Origin: Cichorium intybus | Taxonomy: Eukaryota > Streptophyta > Magnoliopsida > Asterales > Asteraceae | NCBI GenBank assembly: GCA_023525715.1 | Contig: CM042009.1 | Location: forward strand, 123,818,819 to 123,882,818 | Reading direction: 5' to 3' | Length of the DNA: 64,000 bases | Part shown: positions 11,601 to 23,566 of the stretch, piece by piece | Position numbering within the stretch: position 1 is the stretch's first letter | Layout: the number at the start of each line of letters is the position of its first letter | The notes under the pieces: model-generated | Seen by the model: only the letters and a program-made list of their open reading frames with translations | Databases searched by the model: none | What the model was told of the DNA's origin: nothing | Made by a program: the position numbers and the translations under genes

Positions 11601-12228
11601 GCTGGAAATTGAAAGCTTGAACATAATTCTGCACAACTTCAACATAAACTAGGGCTGGAAGTGGAAATTCTTACTTGTTGTTGAATGTTGAATTGTTGAT
11701 CGACCCTTAGAAGGAGGTGGGAAAAATTCTGCACAAGTCTTGAATCATAAGAATTCCTGATTTCGTGATGAGAGATTGAGAAGGAGAGGTCGAGAGGCTA
11801 ATTTCGTGTTACCTTGTTCCATAAGTATTCCTGATTTCGTGTCTTGATCAGTTGATCCGTGTTCGAACTTCGATAATCGATAGAGAGGTCGAGAGGGTGA
11901 GTCCGTGAGGCGTGTTCGATAATCACAGGAGGCGGGATTTTTTTTCCCGTGTTTAATCAATAGCCCAATTTTTACCCAATTGTTTAATTACCCAACCCAA
12001 TTGTTAACTCAATTTTACCCAAAGTTAGCCCAATTCTAATATAAGTCCAAAAACTAATTTTACGGGATGTTTTTTCTAAAATTTTCTAATTCGAGGAGCA
12101 CTTTTTTTTAGACGAGGGGCACCTTTTTTTAAGACGAGGGGCACCTATATATAATTTTTTTTACTCTACGGGCTAAAATTTCAAGTGGCACACGGGCCCC
12201 CGCGGGCTTCATACTAGGTCCGCCCCTG

Positions 12229-12236
12229 ATGGGGAT
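12229..12236. repeat. hAT target-site duplication, right copy
   Basis: ATGGGGAT, identical to 8761-8768. Confidence 0.95.
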
Positions 12237-12419
12237 TTGGTGGGTTCGATTGATGTGGTTGTGCAAGAGGTGGTGCCGGAGATGTTGCCAAGGATTAGGG
12301 CGGTTCAGTGTGGTGATGAGTCGGGTCGGGATTCGGGTCTGGCGAAGAGGGTGGCTGAGTTGGTGATGAGTCGTACTTTGGAGGGTGTGTTGATGAGGAA
12401 AGAGTTAGTCAAATATTGA
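12237..12419 (+). pseudogene. Captured gene fragment, second half, ending inside the MULE TIR
   Basis: This continues the frame of 8484-8768 across the hAT. It is 60 residues, including SIDVVVQEVVPEMLPRIRAV and ending VLMRKELVKY, then TGA. From 12345 on, the coding bases are also terminal-inverted-repeat bases. Family unknown. The TTG at 12237 is not a real start; it is where the frame resumes. Confidence 0.6.
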
Positions 12420-12564
12420 GGTATACCGGGTAACCGGGAGGTTACCTCCTAAATGGCAAATGCGTTATTTTTCCCCAAATATTAGGCATAAATGAACCTA
12501 AATTCGATGGAGGGACATATCCGGCAAAACTTAACAAACTTAGGGACTTTTATGGCAAAAGCCC
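12345..12564 (-). repeat. MULE right terminal inverted repeat
   Basis: This 220 bp arm pairs with 7760-7982. It contains the stop codon and last 25 codons of the captured frame. Confidence 0.9.
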
Positions 12565-12573
12565 AAAAATTTG

Positions 12574-12896
12574 AAACCACAAAATCCAAAACGTTTTGAA
12601 AAAACCAATGGTTTGGCTTTTTGGTTTTAAAAAACTATTTTTGGCTCAATTTGGTTTCTTATAGATAGTTAAAGTAATAAGTATGTCTTCGTCTCGTAGT
12701 ATTTCCGAAGATAAAAACGAAAATTTTCAGTTCATTTTTAATTTTAGTAAAAAAAATTTAAACAATTATTATTTTTTATGGTTAACAAACACTATTTTAT
12801 GAACATAAGTTACGTAGTATTTTTTTGAAGTATTCATAAAATGATGTTTTTGAATTTTTTTTTTGTTATAAGTGGTTTTTCTGAAAACAAAAATAA

Positions 12897-12972
<76 letters not shown>

Positions 12973-12985
12973 ATTAAATAAAAAT
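12574..12985. other. AT-rich spacer with (TG)n(TA)n microsatellite
   Basis: I recognise no gene. A TG run at about 12898-12910 continues as (TA)n to about 12961, followed by TAGT repeats. Confidence 0.7.
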
Positions 12986-13329
12986 GCTAATTATTGTGTA
13001 ATTGTAGGTCCATTCCTAGACCATTAGATTAGAAAAAATGAGTGGTTGTGATCAATGTGACATTTTTGTAAATAAATCAACCGAAGAATGCGCTTCCTGG
13101 AAAAAACGGACGTAGAAGGGTATAAAAGTAATTTTGTGAAATCAACTGGATTTGCGGATTTCTCGATTTGTTTTCATTAAAAAACATCTGCGATTCAATT
13201 CCGATTTCTCGATTTCTCGATTTCACGTTCGTTGTTAACTTCCAATTTCTCGATTACGCTTAAATTCGGATTTCTTGATTTCTCGATTTCGTGATCATAT
13301 TATGCTTTGTTTCACTAATCATGCTCTAC

Positions 13330-13682
13330 ATTCTCAGAGAATGGTTTGTAAAATTTTTGTTGACGTAAAAGAAATAGTTACGTAAGAGTTTTCAAAGCTA
13401 ATTCTTAGAGAATGGTAAGCAATGTCAACGGTAAATAAGTGTAATAGTCTGTTTATGAAGAATTCTCAAGGACTGTTATATGTGTTTAATAACTGTAGTA
13501 CACAGACTAAAGATTCTTGTAGAATATTTATACCATTCTCGGAGAATGGAGTAATTATATATGTTTATGGAAGGCTGGGAACTGCTATATGGAAAGCCTC
13601 ATTGAATGCCCCATTCTCTGAGAATGAACGTGAAGGAATGTTACTGCATTCTCATATACATTCATTCCTATTCTCTGAGAAT
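13330..13682. repeat. Five copies of the palindrome ATTCTCNGAGAAT
   Basis: Copies lie at 13330, 13401 (one arm base changed), 13535, 13613 and 13670. Each is 13 bp with a variable central base. Spacings are 71, 134, 78 and 57 bp, and the sequences between copies are not repeated. Confidence 0.85.
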
Positions 13683-13747
13683 GCCTTTCCAAAACCCAGA
13701 AGAAAAAAAAAAGGCGGAGATCAATTTTTTTTACGAACAATAAATTA

Positions 13748-13945
13748 CGCAGATCCGCCGCCTCCGCCTCCATCACCGACCACCGCCGATCTCCGTTGCT
13801 ACTATCAATTACGCAGATCTGCTGCCTCCGCCTCCATCACCGACCACCGCCGATCTCCGCTGCCTCTGCCTCCATCACCGAACACCGCCGATCTCCGCTT
13901 CCTCCGCCTCCATCAGTTCTGATCTCCGCTTCCTCCGCCTCCATC
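13748..13945 (+). repeat. GC-rich tandem minisatellite
   Basis: Four to five decaying units of the pattern CTCCGCCTCCATCACCGACC...CGCCGATCTCCG, about 30-60 bp each. They create the Pro/Ala/Ser-rich end of the frame at 13422-13922, which I do not regard as a gene. Confidence 0.8.
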
Positions 13946-14101
13946 ATTGTTTGATTTCGGAGATGTTATTTTGAGTTAGGGCACGCTGGAAGATTTGTTA
14001 CCGTATTATTAGTGATTGATTGAATTCCCAAATTGCCCCTATCAAATGATTGGACCACAATTGGTCCTACAATCACACAATAATTGCTGGATGTATTTGA
14101 A

Positions 14102-14224
<123 letters not shown>

Positions 14225-14721
14225 GAAAACTCGAAAGGTTAGAAACAAAATTGATTATTTATTTTCAAAATTTTCATTAAAACCATCGACAATCAAATAT
14301 TGTTTAGATGAATCACTTAAAAGTATTAAACAAATTATGAAAATCTACACGTACAACATAAACAAATTATGAAATCATCTCATAGTTACATCATTTGTTT
14401 TCCTGCTTATAAATTATAATATTACTAGGCGAATCCGTGCACATTGCACATGAATAAAGTTTAGTGAAAATAAAAACGAACATATTTTATCAGAATTGTT
14501 AATTTCATTGCCTTTAGCTATGAAATAACAATTTTTATACAAAAAATCAAAAGAATGATGTAAATTATTATTATTAACTTGAAACACATGATAAAAAAAC
14601 TTAAATTTTGAAGTTAAAATTTATAAATGTAATAATGATTGAAGTTGATGATATTTAATAAAATCTATATTTTCATACTTATAATATATTATTATGATGA
14701 TATTATAAATAAATAATAAAG

Positions 14722-16320
14722 CTAATGATTATTTAACATTAAATTATTACAACTCAAAAGGTTTTCTTACTTATGATACTTATGAATATTAATTAAATAT
14801 GATTAAAATTAATAAAAAAATTTTATCAACTAAATAAATAATATGATCATCTAATATCTAGATCAAAACTCCCCAAACCTACTATTAAAAATTTAACAAT
14901 AAGCATGTAATATGTTTTTGTGTATTGTTTATATAAAATAAATTGTAAGACTCTAAGTTAATGTAGAAAAACATTACGTTTTAATCCAAACATAAATAAA
15001 AATTTTTCTTTGCTATTAGTTCAATTATATCAATAATTAAATGACATTTAAAACTAAAAACAGTAGTTTATATATTTATTTCACAAATCATTGCCATGTT
15101 TTTTCCTTTTGCATTTTACCTTGTCAAAACTCAAATTTCCATTTAACCAAAATTTTAATAAAACTATATATAAATACAAATGAGAAGTGATCTGTACACA
15201 AACATTTTTCTCCATACACAACAATTTAACATTTTTATGCATAATGTACAACACCTTAAAGCATGAATTGTTGTGTATGGAGAAAAATTGTTGTGTACGG
15301 ATCACTTCCCAATACAAATGGGTTATTACATGTATGTTTTATTTTAATATTACAACTCTTCAAATTTCAACTTAGAGTTATTTAACATTAAATTGTTGCA
15401 ACTCAAATCTTTATTACTTATGTTACTTAAATGATATTTATGAGTCTTAATTAAATATGATTAAAATAGTTGAATTTGTTATAATATGTTAAATGATAAA
15501 TATGATAATCTAATATCTAGATAAATAATCATGTCAAAACCATCCAAATACACTATTAAAATCTTAATTATAAATGTTTAATATTTCTTGTGTGTTATTT
15601 ATATTAAATAAATTGTATACGACTATGAGTTATTATATAAAACACTTATAGTTATCTTTTTTCTTTTGCATTTTATTCGAATGTATTTTCAATTTTTTTT
15701 TTCAAAAATGTCAAACTAATATGCCAAGACATGACTATCTATTAAAACAAAATTTCTATTAAAAACCAAATACAAACACCAATGTGTAGCTCAAAATGTT
15801 TTTTTACTTATGGGAATTATTGATGCTTATACAACTCTTCAAATTTCAACTAAGAATTATTTAAAATAAAATCGTTGCAACTCAAAAGCTTTCTTACTTA
15901 TGTTACTTAAATAATATTTATGGGTCTTAATTAAATATGATTAAAATAGTTAAGTTTGTTTTAATCAATTAAATGATAAGTATGATAATCTAATATCCAT
16001 ATAAAAAATCATGTCAAAACCATACTAATACACTATTAAAAACTTAAGTATAAATGTCTAATATTTATTGTGTGTTATTTATATTAAATAAATTGTATAC
16101 GACTTTGGTTTATTATATAAAACATTCATATCTATGTTTATTCTTTTGCATTTTTTTCGAATGTATTTTCAATTTTTTTTTCAAAAATGTCAAACTGATG
16201 TGCCAATACATGAATATCTATTAAAAAAAATTTCTATTAAAAACCAAATACAAACATCAAGGTGTAGCTTAAAAGGTTTTTTTTTACTTATGGTAATTAT
16301 AAGCGTTTAATATTTTGTAT
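14722..16320. repeat. Imperfect ~480 bp tandem repeats in Helitron C
   Basis: Copies begin near 15352 and 15832 (both ACAACTCTTCAAATTTCAACT...), giving a period of 480 bp. A more diverged partial copy lies at about 14722-14990. Shared blocks include TTAATTAAATATGATTAAAAT and CACTATTAAAA. A related stretch occurs in Helitron A near 27975-28110, consistent with common ancestry. Confidence 0.75.
15183..15310. mobile_element. 128 bp MITE-like foldback element
   Basis: Arms of about 46 bp (AAGTGATC(T/C)GTACACAA...TTTTTCTCCATACACAACAATT) face each other around a short centre. Both sides carry an exact 10 bp duplication, AATACAAATG (15173-15182 and 15311-15320). The duplication length suggests a Mutator-type source, but the superfamily is not certain. 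Confidence 0.85.
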
Positions 16321-16507
16321 GTAATACTTATATAAAATGAACTGTATAAGACTATGAATTATCTTTGTGGTGACAAGTTTTATATGTTAATAAACAAAAA
16401 ATAAAACATGAGGATAGTGGTGAAAATTCTCTTTTAAAGATATTATTAAGAAAATATTTTAATTTTTCACATTCAGTCCAAAAAACTCAAAACATGAATA
16501 ATTTTCT

Positions 16508-16735
<228 letters not shown>

Positions 16736-16843
16736 AGAGAATGAATGCCAAATATTGTAAAATCTAAATATTATTACTTTCAATAACATAAAAACACTAA
16801 AATATCTACTATAACATTTGCAGTAAAAATAATAAAGAAACTC

Positions 16844-16848
16844 ATAGT
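16844..16848. repeat. Target duplication of non-coding LTR element 1, left
   Basis: ATAGT, identical to 24307-24311. Confidence 0.92.
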
Positions 16849-17588
16849 TGAAAGGTTTTATGCAAATCTATGAACTAAAACACTAAGTTCACATGCAACC
16901 TAGAAAGGATCTATATTTTCTTACTTTGAACATGTAACTAATTTCCTAAAGGCCAATTAAAAATTACTAAAGAAACAAATCAGAAAAACTAACCTTTAGT
17001 TTAATCTTGAAGCTAAGCAGCAGAAGTGTCCTGCCTCAAATGAGATCACACCCAGGGAGCCAAAGGGACAGGTCACGAAAATTCCAGAGAGAACAGAAGA
17101 GAATAGCACTTGATTATGAGGTACAGGGGTCCTTATTTATAGGCTAGCAAATGACCCTTAGAGATAAACCTCGTTTGACTTTCAAACAGAGATAAACCCT
17201 ATCTCTAAGCCATTTTCCGGATTATTCATACGCGCGCCGCGGCCTATACATTGGCACGCCGCACGTGTTAATTCAACTATTGAATCGGAACAACTTTACC
17301 CCCTGTCCTCCTGATTAATATAATTAATGCCACATAAATTAATCCAATTAATTCCTGATTAATTATTAATCAATTAATATAGTTTCTAATTAATATATTA
17401 TCACTTTAATATATTAACAAACTATTTCTTTTATTCCTATTGATTTATTAATCACATAATAAATCAACCTTTCTCTCTCCTGGAATTTCTACCAAACGTC
17501 TAGCTATGAGGGCAACCCAAATGGACTTTGCTACTATTAATTAGGTAAATACAAATTATTAGTCATGGCTTAGACACCTAATCCAACA
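16849..17588 (-). repeat. 3' LTR of non-coding element 1
   Basis: Minus strand TGTTGGATTAGGTG...ACCTTTCA. It is 740 bp, the same length as its partner at 23567-24306, with roughly 30 substitutions between them. Confidence 0.93.
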
Positions 17589-17600
17589 GTCTCCCACTTG
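17589..17600 (-). other. Polypurine tract of non-coding element 1
   Basis: Minus strand CAAGTGGGAGAC directly precedes the LTR. It is the plus-strand DNA priming site. Confidence 0.8.
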
Positions 17601-20600
17601 GATAAGTTTATGACTATAATTACCAATTTAACCTCTAATTAATCAGCAAACTATAGCTTCCTAGAAACTGCTGCCGAACTCTGACCTAGTCAGTTCTGTT
17701 CATAGATAAGTGATCAGATGATCCTCCGTCCAACAAGATATTTTCAGACACGAGATATGGATTGAGATCAATCTCTGTCTGACACACTGTTTCCCGATTT
17801 CCGATTTTGCATATGACATAAGACTTCTAATTGCATATCAATTCAGTCCTGGCTGGCCAACACTTTAGTCAACTTCAAAATCATCGAGAGGCTTACAGAT
17901 ATCTGTTTCCCGTCAGGGTCCAGGGACGAATAAGCTTCGACTCATATGCTTATAACTTTTACCAAACAAATCATTCACAATAGCACGTTTTATAACATTG
18001 AGTTACCGATGCGTTTTCGTACTATCAATGAACAACCGCCTCGTAAATTATAACTCATATCTCTCCACTTCAAGATCATAAGATATTATCGTCTCAACAT
18101 TGCTCGTGATGTAATCCATGAAGCAATCTATTGAGCGTGGGTTTATCCAATACTCAAATCTCCATTTCCAAGTATTCATGAACGTTGTAGCAATCTTATT
18201 GCAATGTCTAACTCGTTAGACAATCTACAAACCAATTTATGACAGTCTTCCTTCATACTTACTCCCTAAAAGTATGAGCGACTGTGGATATTTGAATAAT
18301 CCAATTATTCAGGAAGTAAAACATGCGAAAGCGAAACATAAAATCTGACTGGCTGCTACTCCTGCTAATTACCAAGTCTCCACGAGGTAATCACCAAGTC
18401 GGATTTATCATAACTATTATCGGTTTCTTATTCTCTATTAAAATTTCAATTCAAACCTTTTATATCTATGTCTATTTTAACTAAATGACCTATTTCACTC
18501 TTTCTATGTATCCAAGTGTCTAACACTTATACACTTTATTGCAGATAATCCAATCGGATACTCTTCCGATGATATATCAATTTGTCATTCTGTCTATTTC
18601 TCTCACAACTCCATTATGGTGATGTGTACCGTGACTGCCCATGGTTCTCGGGGTCTTTAGTCTACATGACTGCACCCTAAGACTATTTCGAGGTATCGTG
18701 ATATGCTGGTGAACCACACACGCTCCATCAGAATGCCAACGAAACTCTTTAACCATGAAGTCCTACAGCACCACGTCCTGTTGCAAACAATTACTGATTT
18801 GAAACTCCTTTCAAATTATTCACCTTAATCATTACCCAATGATTTCTCACGCGTGTTCAAAATCCATTTAATATTCTCAGTCAGGTCATATCCTGAATCC
18901 AACTCACTATGCTCTAAGCATCAAGTCATCAGGATATGTTCATAACACTTTTGATCGGTCCAAGAATCTCGTGGAACCTGATGTAATCTCATCCCAAACC
19001 CTTTCGGAATCCAAAGATTACTAATAATCCTTGTGTCATGACTTCCGGAAACCATTTCCTTTCGGAGACTCTTTCTTATGCATCTTGAACCTCATCAAGA
19101 CCATATTCTCAATGGCTAAGTCTATACTGTCAATTTCATCTATCCGATAGATGTCTGTGAACTATGTTGCACCTTCTTTATTTCTTTCATGCCAAGTGAT
19201 CACACTTTGCAATGATAGGAAACTCTTTTCCTGGGTTTATGCATCTTGAATCTTATCAAGATCATATTGGCAGAATTTCAATCTATCTAATAGATGTTCA
19301 CGACTACCTAAATATGTTGTATCTCTTAAAGTCTTTCATAGCGAACTGTTACTTAACACCAAGTCATTACACTTTGTAATGATAAGAGACATTTCCTAGA
19401 GCCAGTATGTAACCCACATACATGTGATAGCATATAACAACGATACTCCCACTGGCTTTGATACAATTATATGACTTTTTCGGATTATTCACAAAATCCA
19501 GAACTTTTGGCACATTTTGCGAAACCGAAATCCAAACCTTTCCGACATATTAAAGGAAATCTTCTAGGCTATTCACAAAATCCAAACCTTTTGGCCTATT
19601 TTGAGAATCCGAATATCCTTTCTTGCGAGATGCCCATGGGACGAATCCCGAGGCCATGTACCTTTTGTAATGGCATGCTCTATGCGAGTCCCTATTAGTG
19701 TGTCGGTAAACCACACACGCTCCACTAACGACTCACACTATGCCACGTAGAATCCTCTCAGATTTCATCTTCTATTGAGAGTGCCTCTCTCGGAATCAAT
19801 TGCTTGACCCCAGGTGATGACTCATTCAACCAGATGTTCTGTAAGTACATTTCTATGTTCCCTTCTTTTGATGATTCAATTACTCCTACTGGTTCCTAGA
19901 CCAGTTGTAAAATCAATCAAACTGTCACATAGACTGTGTCTCGCGCTAAGGTTCTCTTATTTGGTAGCAACCGGGCTCACCTATGCTTCCTAGTAGTCGG
20001 ATTACTTATCCGTACCATCTTTAGTGTTTTACCACTAATCGGTATGTCACCCAGATCATAACTCCTTATGACGGTGACCAAAACTGCAGGTCAAGCGAAG
20101 AGAGGGTATGTCAGGTTTAACAGGAATCTGATTCCTGGTCAAGGCCCAGTGGTGACTAAAGGTTCTTTCACTTGGCTAATCCTTGAACTCCTTCAGGATT
20201 ATTCTTACTCCTATTGTTTCCTTAGAACATGAGCTCTTTCTAAAAGGACTCTTCTTTCAAAGGATAACCGGGATGGCCAATGAAACGACATCGCTGATCA
20301 GTTTCAGGCTTGTCATGAGATTCAGACGAATGCTACATGACCCTGGACTCTCTATGTACTAGTGGGACGATCCCAGCTTTACATTTCAGACAGTGTCGGC
20401 ATAACCTACTTAGTCTAAGATGTGGTAGGAATATGGTTTCTATGGTCTGACTGGTTGAATATTCAATTCATCAGAAACTAATTGAAGATATATCTCATAC
20501 ATCGACGAATGAACTATTTCGACCAATGCTCCATCATCTTCCCTAAGACACATTATAACCATTAATGTTCTTGGAAGAGGATAAACTGTGAAACATTTTC

Positions 20601-23553
20601 TCAGTCTATGTTGTCACTCAGGTTCTGTTGATCTTATACTTCCTTTGAAATCCTTGAACACTTCAAGGTTCCAATCAAACGCTTATTTCGATAAGCGAAG
20701 CCATATTTGTCAAACTATTTGGCAATTATCATGAAGTATAACTAATCATGTTCTGTTTGAAGATTCGAGCAATACACTGTAACTTATGTGTCTGTTGCTC
20801 AAAATCTTAAGGTCTTTTACATCTCTATGTTAATTTATGACTTTGTTAATATTGTTCAAGACATGCAATCATCACCTGACTCCAAGTCAATTGATTCCAA
20901 AATCCTATCCATTGGATCTTTGGGTGATGCATTTCTTGCAACAACTGATTTTATTGAGAACTCAATTCATCATGTGACTCTAAGTCAAATGATTCCAAAG
21001 TCCTGTCCAACTGGACCTTTGGTTGAAGTGATAAAATTCACTTTAACAATCATAAGGAACACAATTCATAAATCCAATCCCATTGGATGTATCAACATTC
21101 AAGTTATTACCATTTACGTCATCAACACATTCACACAACATTTCGAGGACAATTAAAACAATCATGTTTTAAAAGAAAAATATTTTATTAAACCAGAATT
21201 ATCCTCAGAACAATGTACTAGGCGAATCCATGTCATATGTATCTATAAACTAATAACAAGAACAAATATCTAGCCTAACTCCAAAAAATGCACGAGCTCC
21301 AGATCCAATCCGAATATGCTCCTGTGCGACAACATCCCGCATCCTACAGAGTCTGTGCATATAGAGAAAATGTGAGAAACACATCCTGTATCAAGGAAAT
21401 GAGGATAAGGTATTCTGAGTTTTAAGATATTACTGAGTTTGCCAAACGGTTTGGCTTTGGAGCATTTTTCCAATCTTTCTGTGACTGTGTCCCACCTTAT
21501 GGATTCCCAGTTTGAAACATCGAACAATTGGTACAGACGATCTGGATCATTTCTTGATGCACCTTAATATTGGACTCAATCCTGAAGCAGCTGAATCAAT
21601 AGAACTATGCTTCTCCATGAATGACTCATACAGAGTCGACATTGAATGCATTTCCAGGATTGTCTTATCCGGTTACCCTTTCTGTTCATCTGGATGAACA
21701 GATCACCGAGTCGAGCTAATGCTTAACTCCCGATCACAAAAAGGAAACCAGTTTTATACTGTTTGCCTATGTATCCCTCAATCTCGGGAACACGCAAACT
21801 GGTGCTACTTCCTTCTAGCTTGCAACTTCAAGCTCTTTGAAGATCCTAGTTCGTTCCCTTTATTCAACCAGTTCTCAGAACCTTTCCTTAACCAGCTGCG
21901 CTAATTTATCTGACCCCAGGAATTCTAAATCCCTGCGGAACTCGGGGTCAATGATCAATAGCATAAGGCATCGAACTTCCTTGGACTCAATAGTCAAGGA
22001 GTCATGCTCATCACAAACTGCTGTGTGATGCCATGTTTGGGAGCGGACACTCAGTCGGATATGGTTCGCCAGCAAAACTAAGAACTATTCTCTAATTGCA
22101 AAACCATATCACACAGTCAAGGCCAGTTAGCCTTACCATATTTAATAGGTGCTTTCTGAAGCTCTCAGAAATGGGTGAGGGAGGGGAAGGAGGAGAATGA
22201 CACTTTCTTCAGACATATATAAAATTTGAATTTATTAGTTTAATTAATCCTTTTAAATAATTACCTAATTTATTATTTAACAAGGCTAGGATCCAAAATA
22301 CCCCAACTATGCTGTGAAGAGGGATGCCGTAATCACAACACAGTGGTCATTAAGGTAGATAACATTTATCAATTTCAGTCTTATGAAATTCCTAGATCTG
22401 TGAGATTCATTGAACTATTCAATGCATATTTAATCTCGGATATGCCCCACCGCTTGTGACTGGGATGCCGAGGATCACAAACCGGGTGTGAATAACCATG
22501 CAAATTAGCTTGGTACTCTCGGGGTCAATTACCATCTCAAATTGATGTGCCGGTTAACCACACACACTCCATCAACAATGATAACACCCGAGAAACCCAT
22601 TGCCACTCTTTATGAACCCCTATCGGTGTGCAGGTAAACCACACATGCTCTACCAACGTTTCATAAAGTACAATGTGCAATTTCATGGATTAGCATCAAA
22701 TTCACATTTTTCCTAAAGTAACTAGATTGAGAATTTTTGTAAAGTGTTCTAGTACTTTGATCATTATACTTTTAATGATTAAGCGGTCCTATCAAACCCG
22801 TTCGGCTAACAACCCTCCACTGATCAGGCGAGCGGTGGGTGAGAGTGGACACCCATTAGACCGCCATTTTATAGGCAGTCTCCTTATACCCACTTTATAG
22901 ATCAGCTTCATGAATGAGGCCTACTATTGATTTGACTAACCAATTTATCTTATACATATAGTATTAACCTTTAATAATATATATAAGATGTATTTTAAAC
23001 CTTTTAAAATATTCTTGGTTTATCTTTTAATTTCGTGAAATATAACTGTTAAATTGCAAATTAAATTAAACCTTTAAATTCGATTTAATTTATCTTTTAA
23101 TTAAACTATTAATTAAATTAATTAAATCTAAATATTTTAAACCTTTTAAAATATTTGTGGTTTATCCTTTAATTTTTTTCCGACAATTTAACTATTAAAT
23201 TGAAATTAAATTAAACCTTTGAATTTTCTTTTAATTAAACCATTAATTAAATTAATTCAAATGTAGATAGGTTTCACAAATTAATCAAATTAATTTAAAC
23301 CTATCTCAAACCCCTAATTTTCAAAAAACAAATAATGGGTTTAAGGTTATCCATTTAATTAAACAATCAAAGTTACCAAAAATAGAAAACATCCTAAAAC
23401 CCTAACCAAGAAAATCGAAAAAAGAGGGGGAAGGGGCTAGGGTTTCAAAAACCCTAAACCCCAAAATCGAAATTAGGCCAATTAGGGTTTATAAGTTTTA
23501 AACCCTAATTTTAGGAAAACTATTACAGCCATTCAACAAGAAAACAAACAAAA
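17601..23553 (-). other. Non-coding interior of element 1 with recurrent motif
   Basis: About 6 kb with no recognised coding sequence. Frames such as 19471-19698, 20788-21156 and 21270-21527 have no family features and probably arise by chance. A motif close to GGTAAACCACACACGCTCCA recurs at about 18708, 19704, 22550 and 22631, each with CGGGG-like or T/C-rich context, both near the 5' LTR and near the middle. It may be part of a packaging or structural signal kept without coding constraint. Confidence 0.7.
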
Positions 23554-23565
23554 GCTCTGATACCA
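23554..23565 (-). other. Primer-binding site of element 1
   Basis: Minus strand TGGTATCAGAGC, one base after the LTR; initiator-Met tRNA type. Confidence 0.9.
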
Positions 23566-23566
23566 C

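Larger units (their letters stand above)
8769..12228 (-). mobile_element. hAT DNA transposon (3460 bp) nested in the MULE
   Basis: The ends are CAGGGGCGGACC and GGTCCGCCCCTG, a perfect 12 bp inverted repeat, with an exact 8 bp target duplication. Inside is a decayed minus-strand transposase. The plant family with this terminus and a TTF-type zinc finger / hAT dimerisation transposase is well known. The ends are intact, so the element could be cross-mobilised even though its own transposase is broken. Confidence 0.96.
7760..12564. mobile_element. Mutator-like element (MULE) with captured gene fragment
   Basis: The element has long inverted repeats (7760-7982 and 12345-12564) that begin GGGCTTTTGCCATAAAAG and match at roughly 95% of positions. 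They are flanked by a 9 bp duplication with one mismatch. Without the nested hAT (8769-12228 plus one 8 bp duplication) it is about 1.34 kb. It encodes no transposase. Instead it carries a plus-strand gene fragment, so it is a Pack-MULE candidate that would need transposase supplied in trans. Confidence 0.88.
12986..14088. mobile_element. Candidate non-autonomous inverted-repeat element
   Basis: GCTAATTATTGTGTAATTG... at 12986-13011 is repeated inverted at 14063-14088 (about 22 of 25 bases). The 1.1 kb between holds a palindrome array, a GC-rich minisatellite and a poor open frame (13422-13922). (TA)n tracts lie outside both arms. I could not define a target duplication, so the superfamily is unassigned. 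Confidence 0.45.

Noticed and set aside
13330..13682. Considered heat-shock elements (alternating GAA/TTC)
   Set aside because: The dyad spacing TTC-N5-GAA does not fit the contiguous 5 bp units needed for a heat-shock element.
13422..13922. 166-codon open frame ending in Pro/Ser/Ala repeats
   Set aside because: Its end is a GC-rich minisatellite and its start crosses the palindrome array; no family resemblance.
20788..21156. 122-codon open frame in non-coding element 1, considered as a small gene
   Set aside because: No domain, no homologous motif, ordinary composition for the region and no conserved context; the whole 6 kb interior lacks gag/pol signals.
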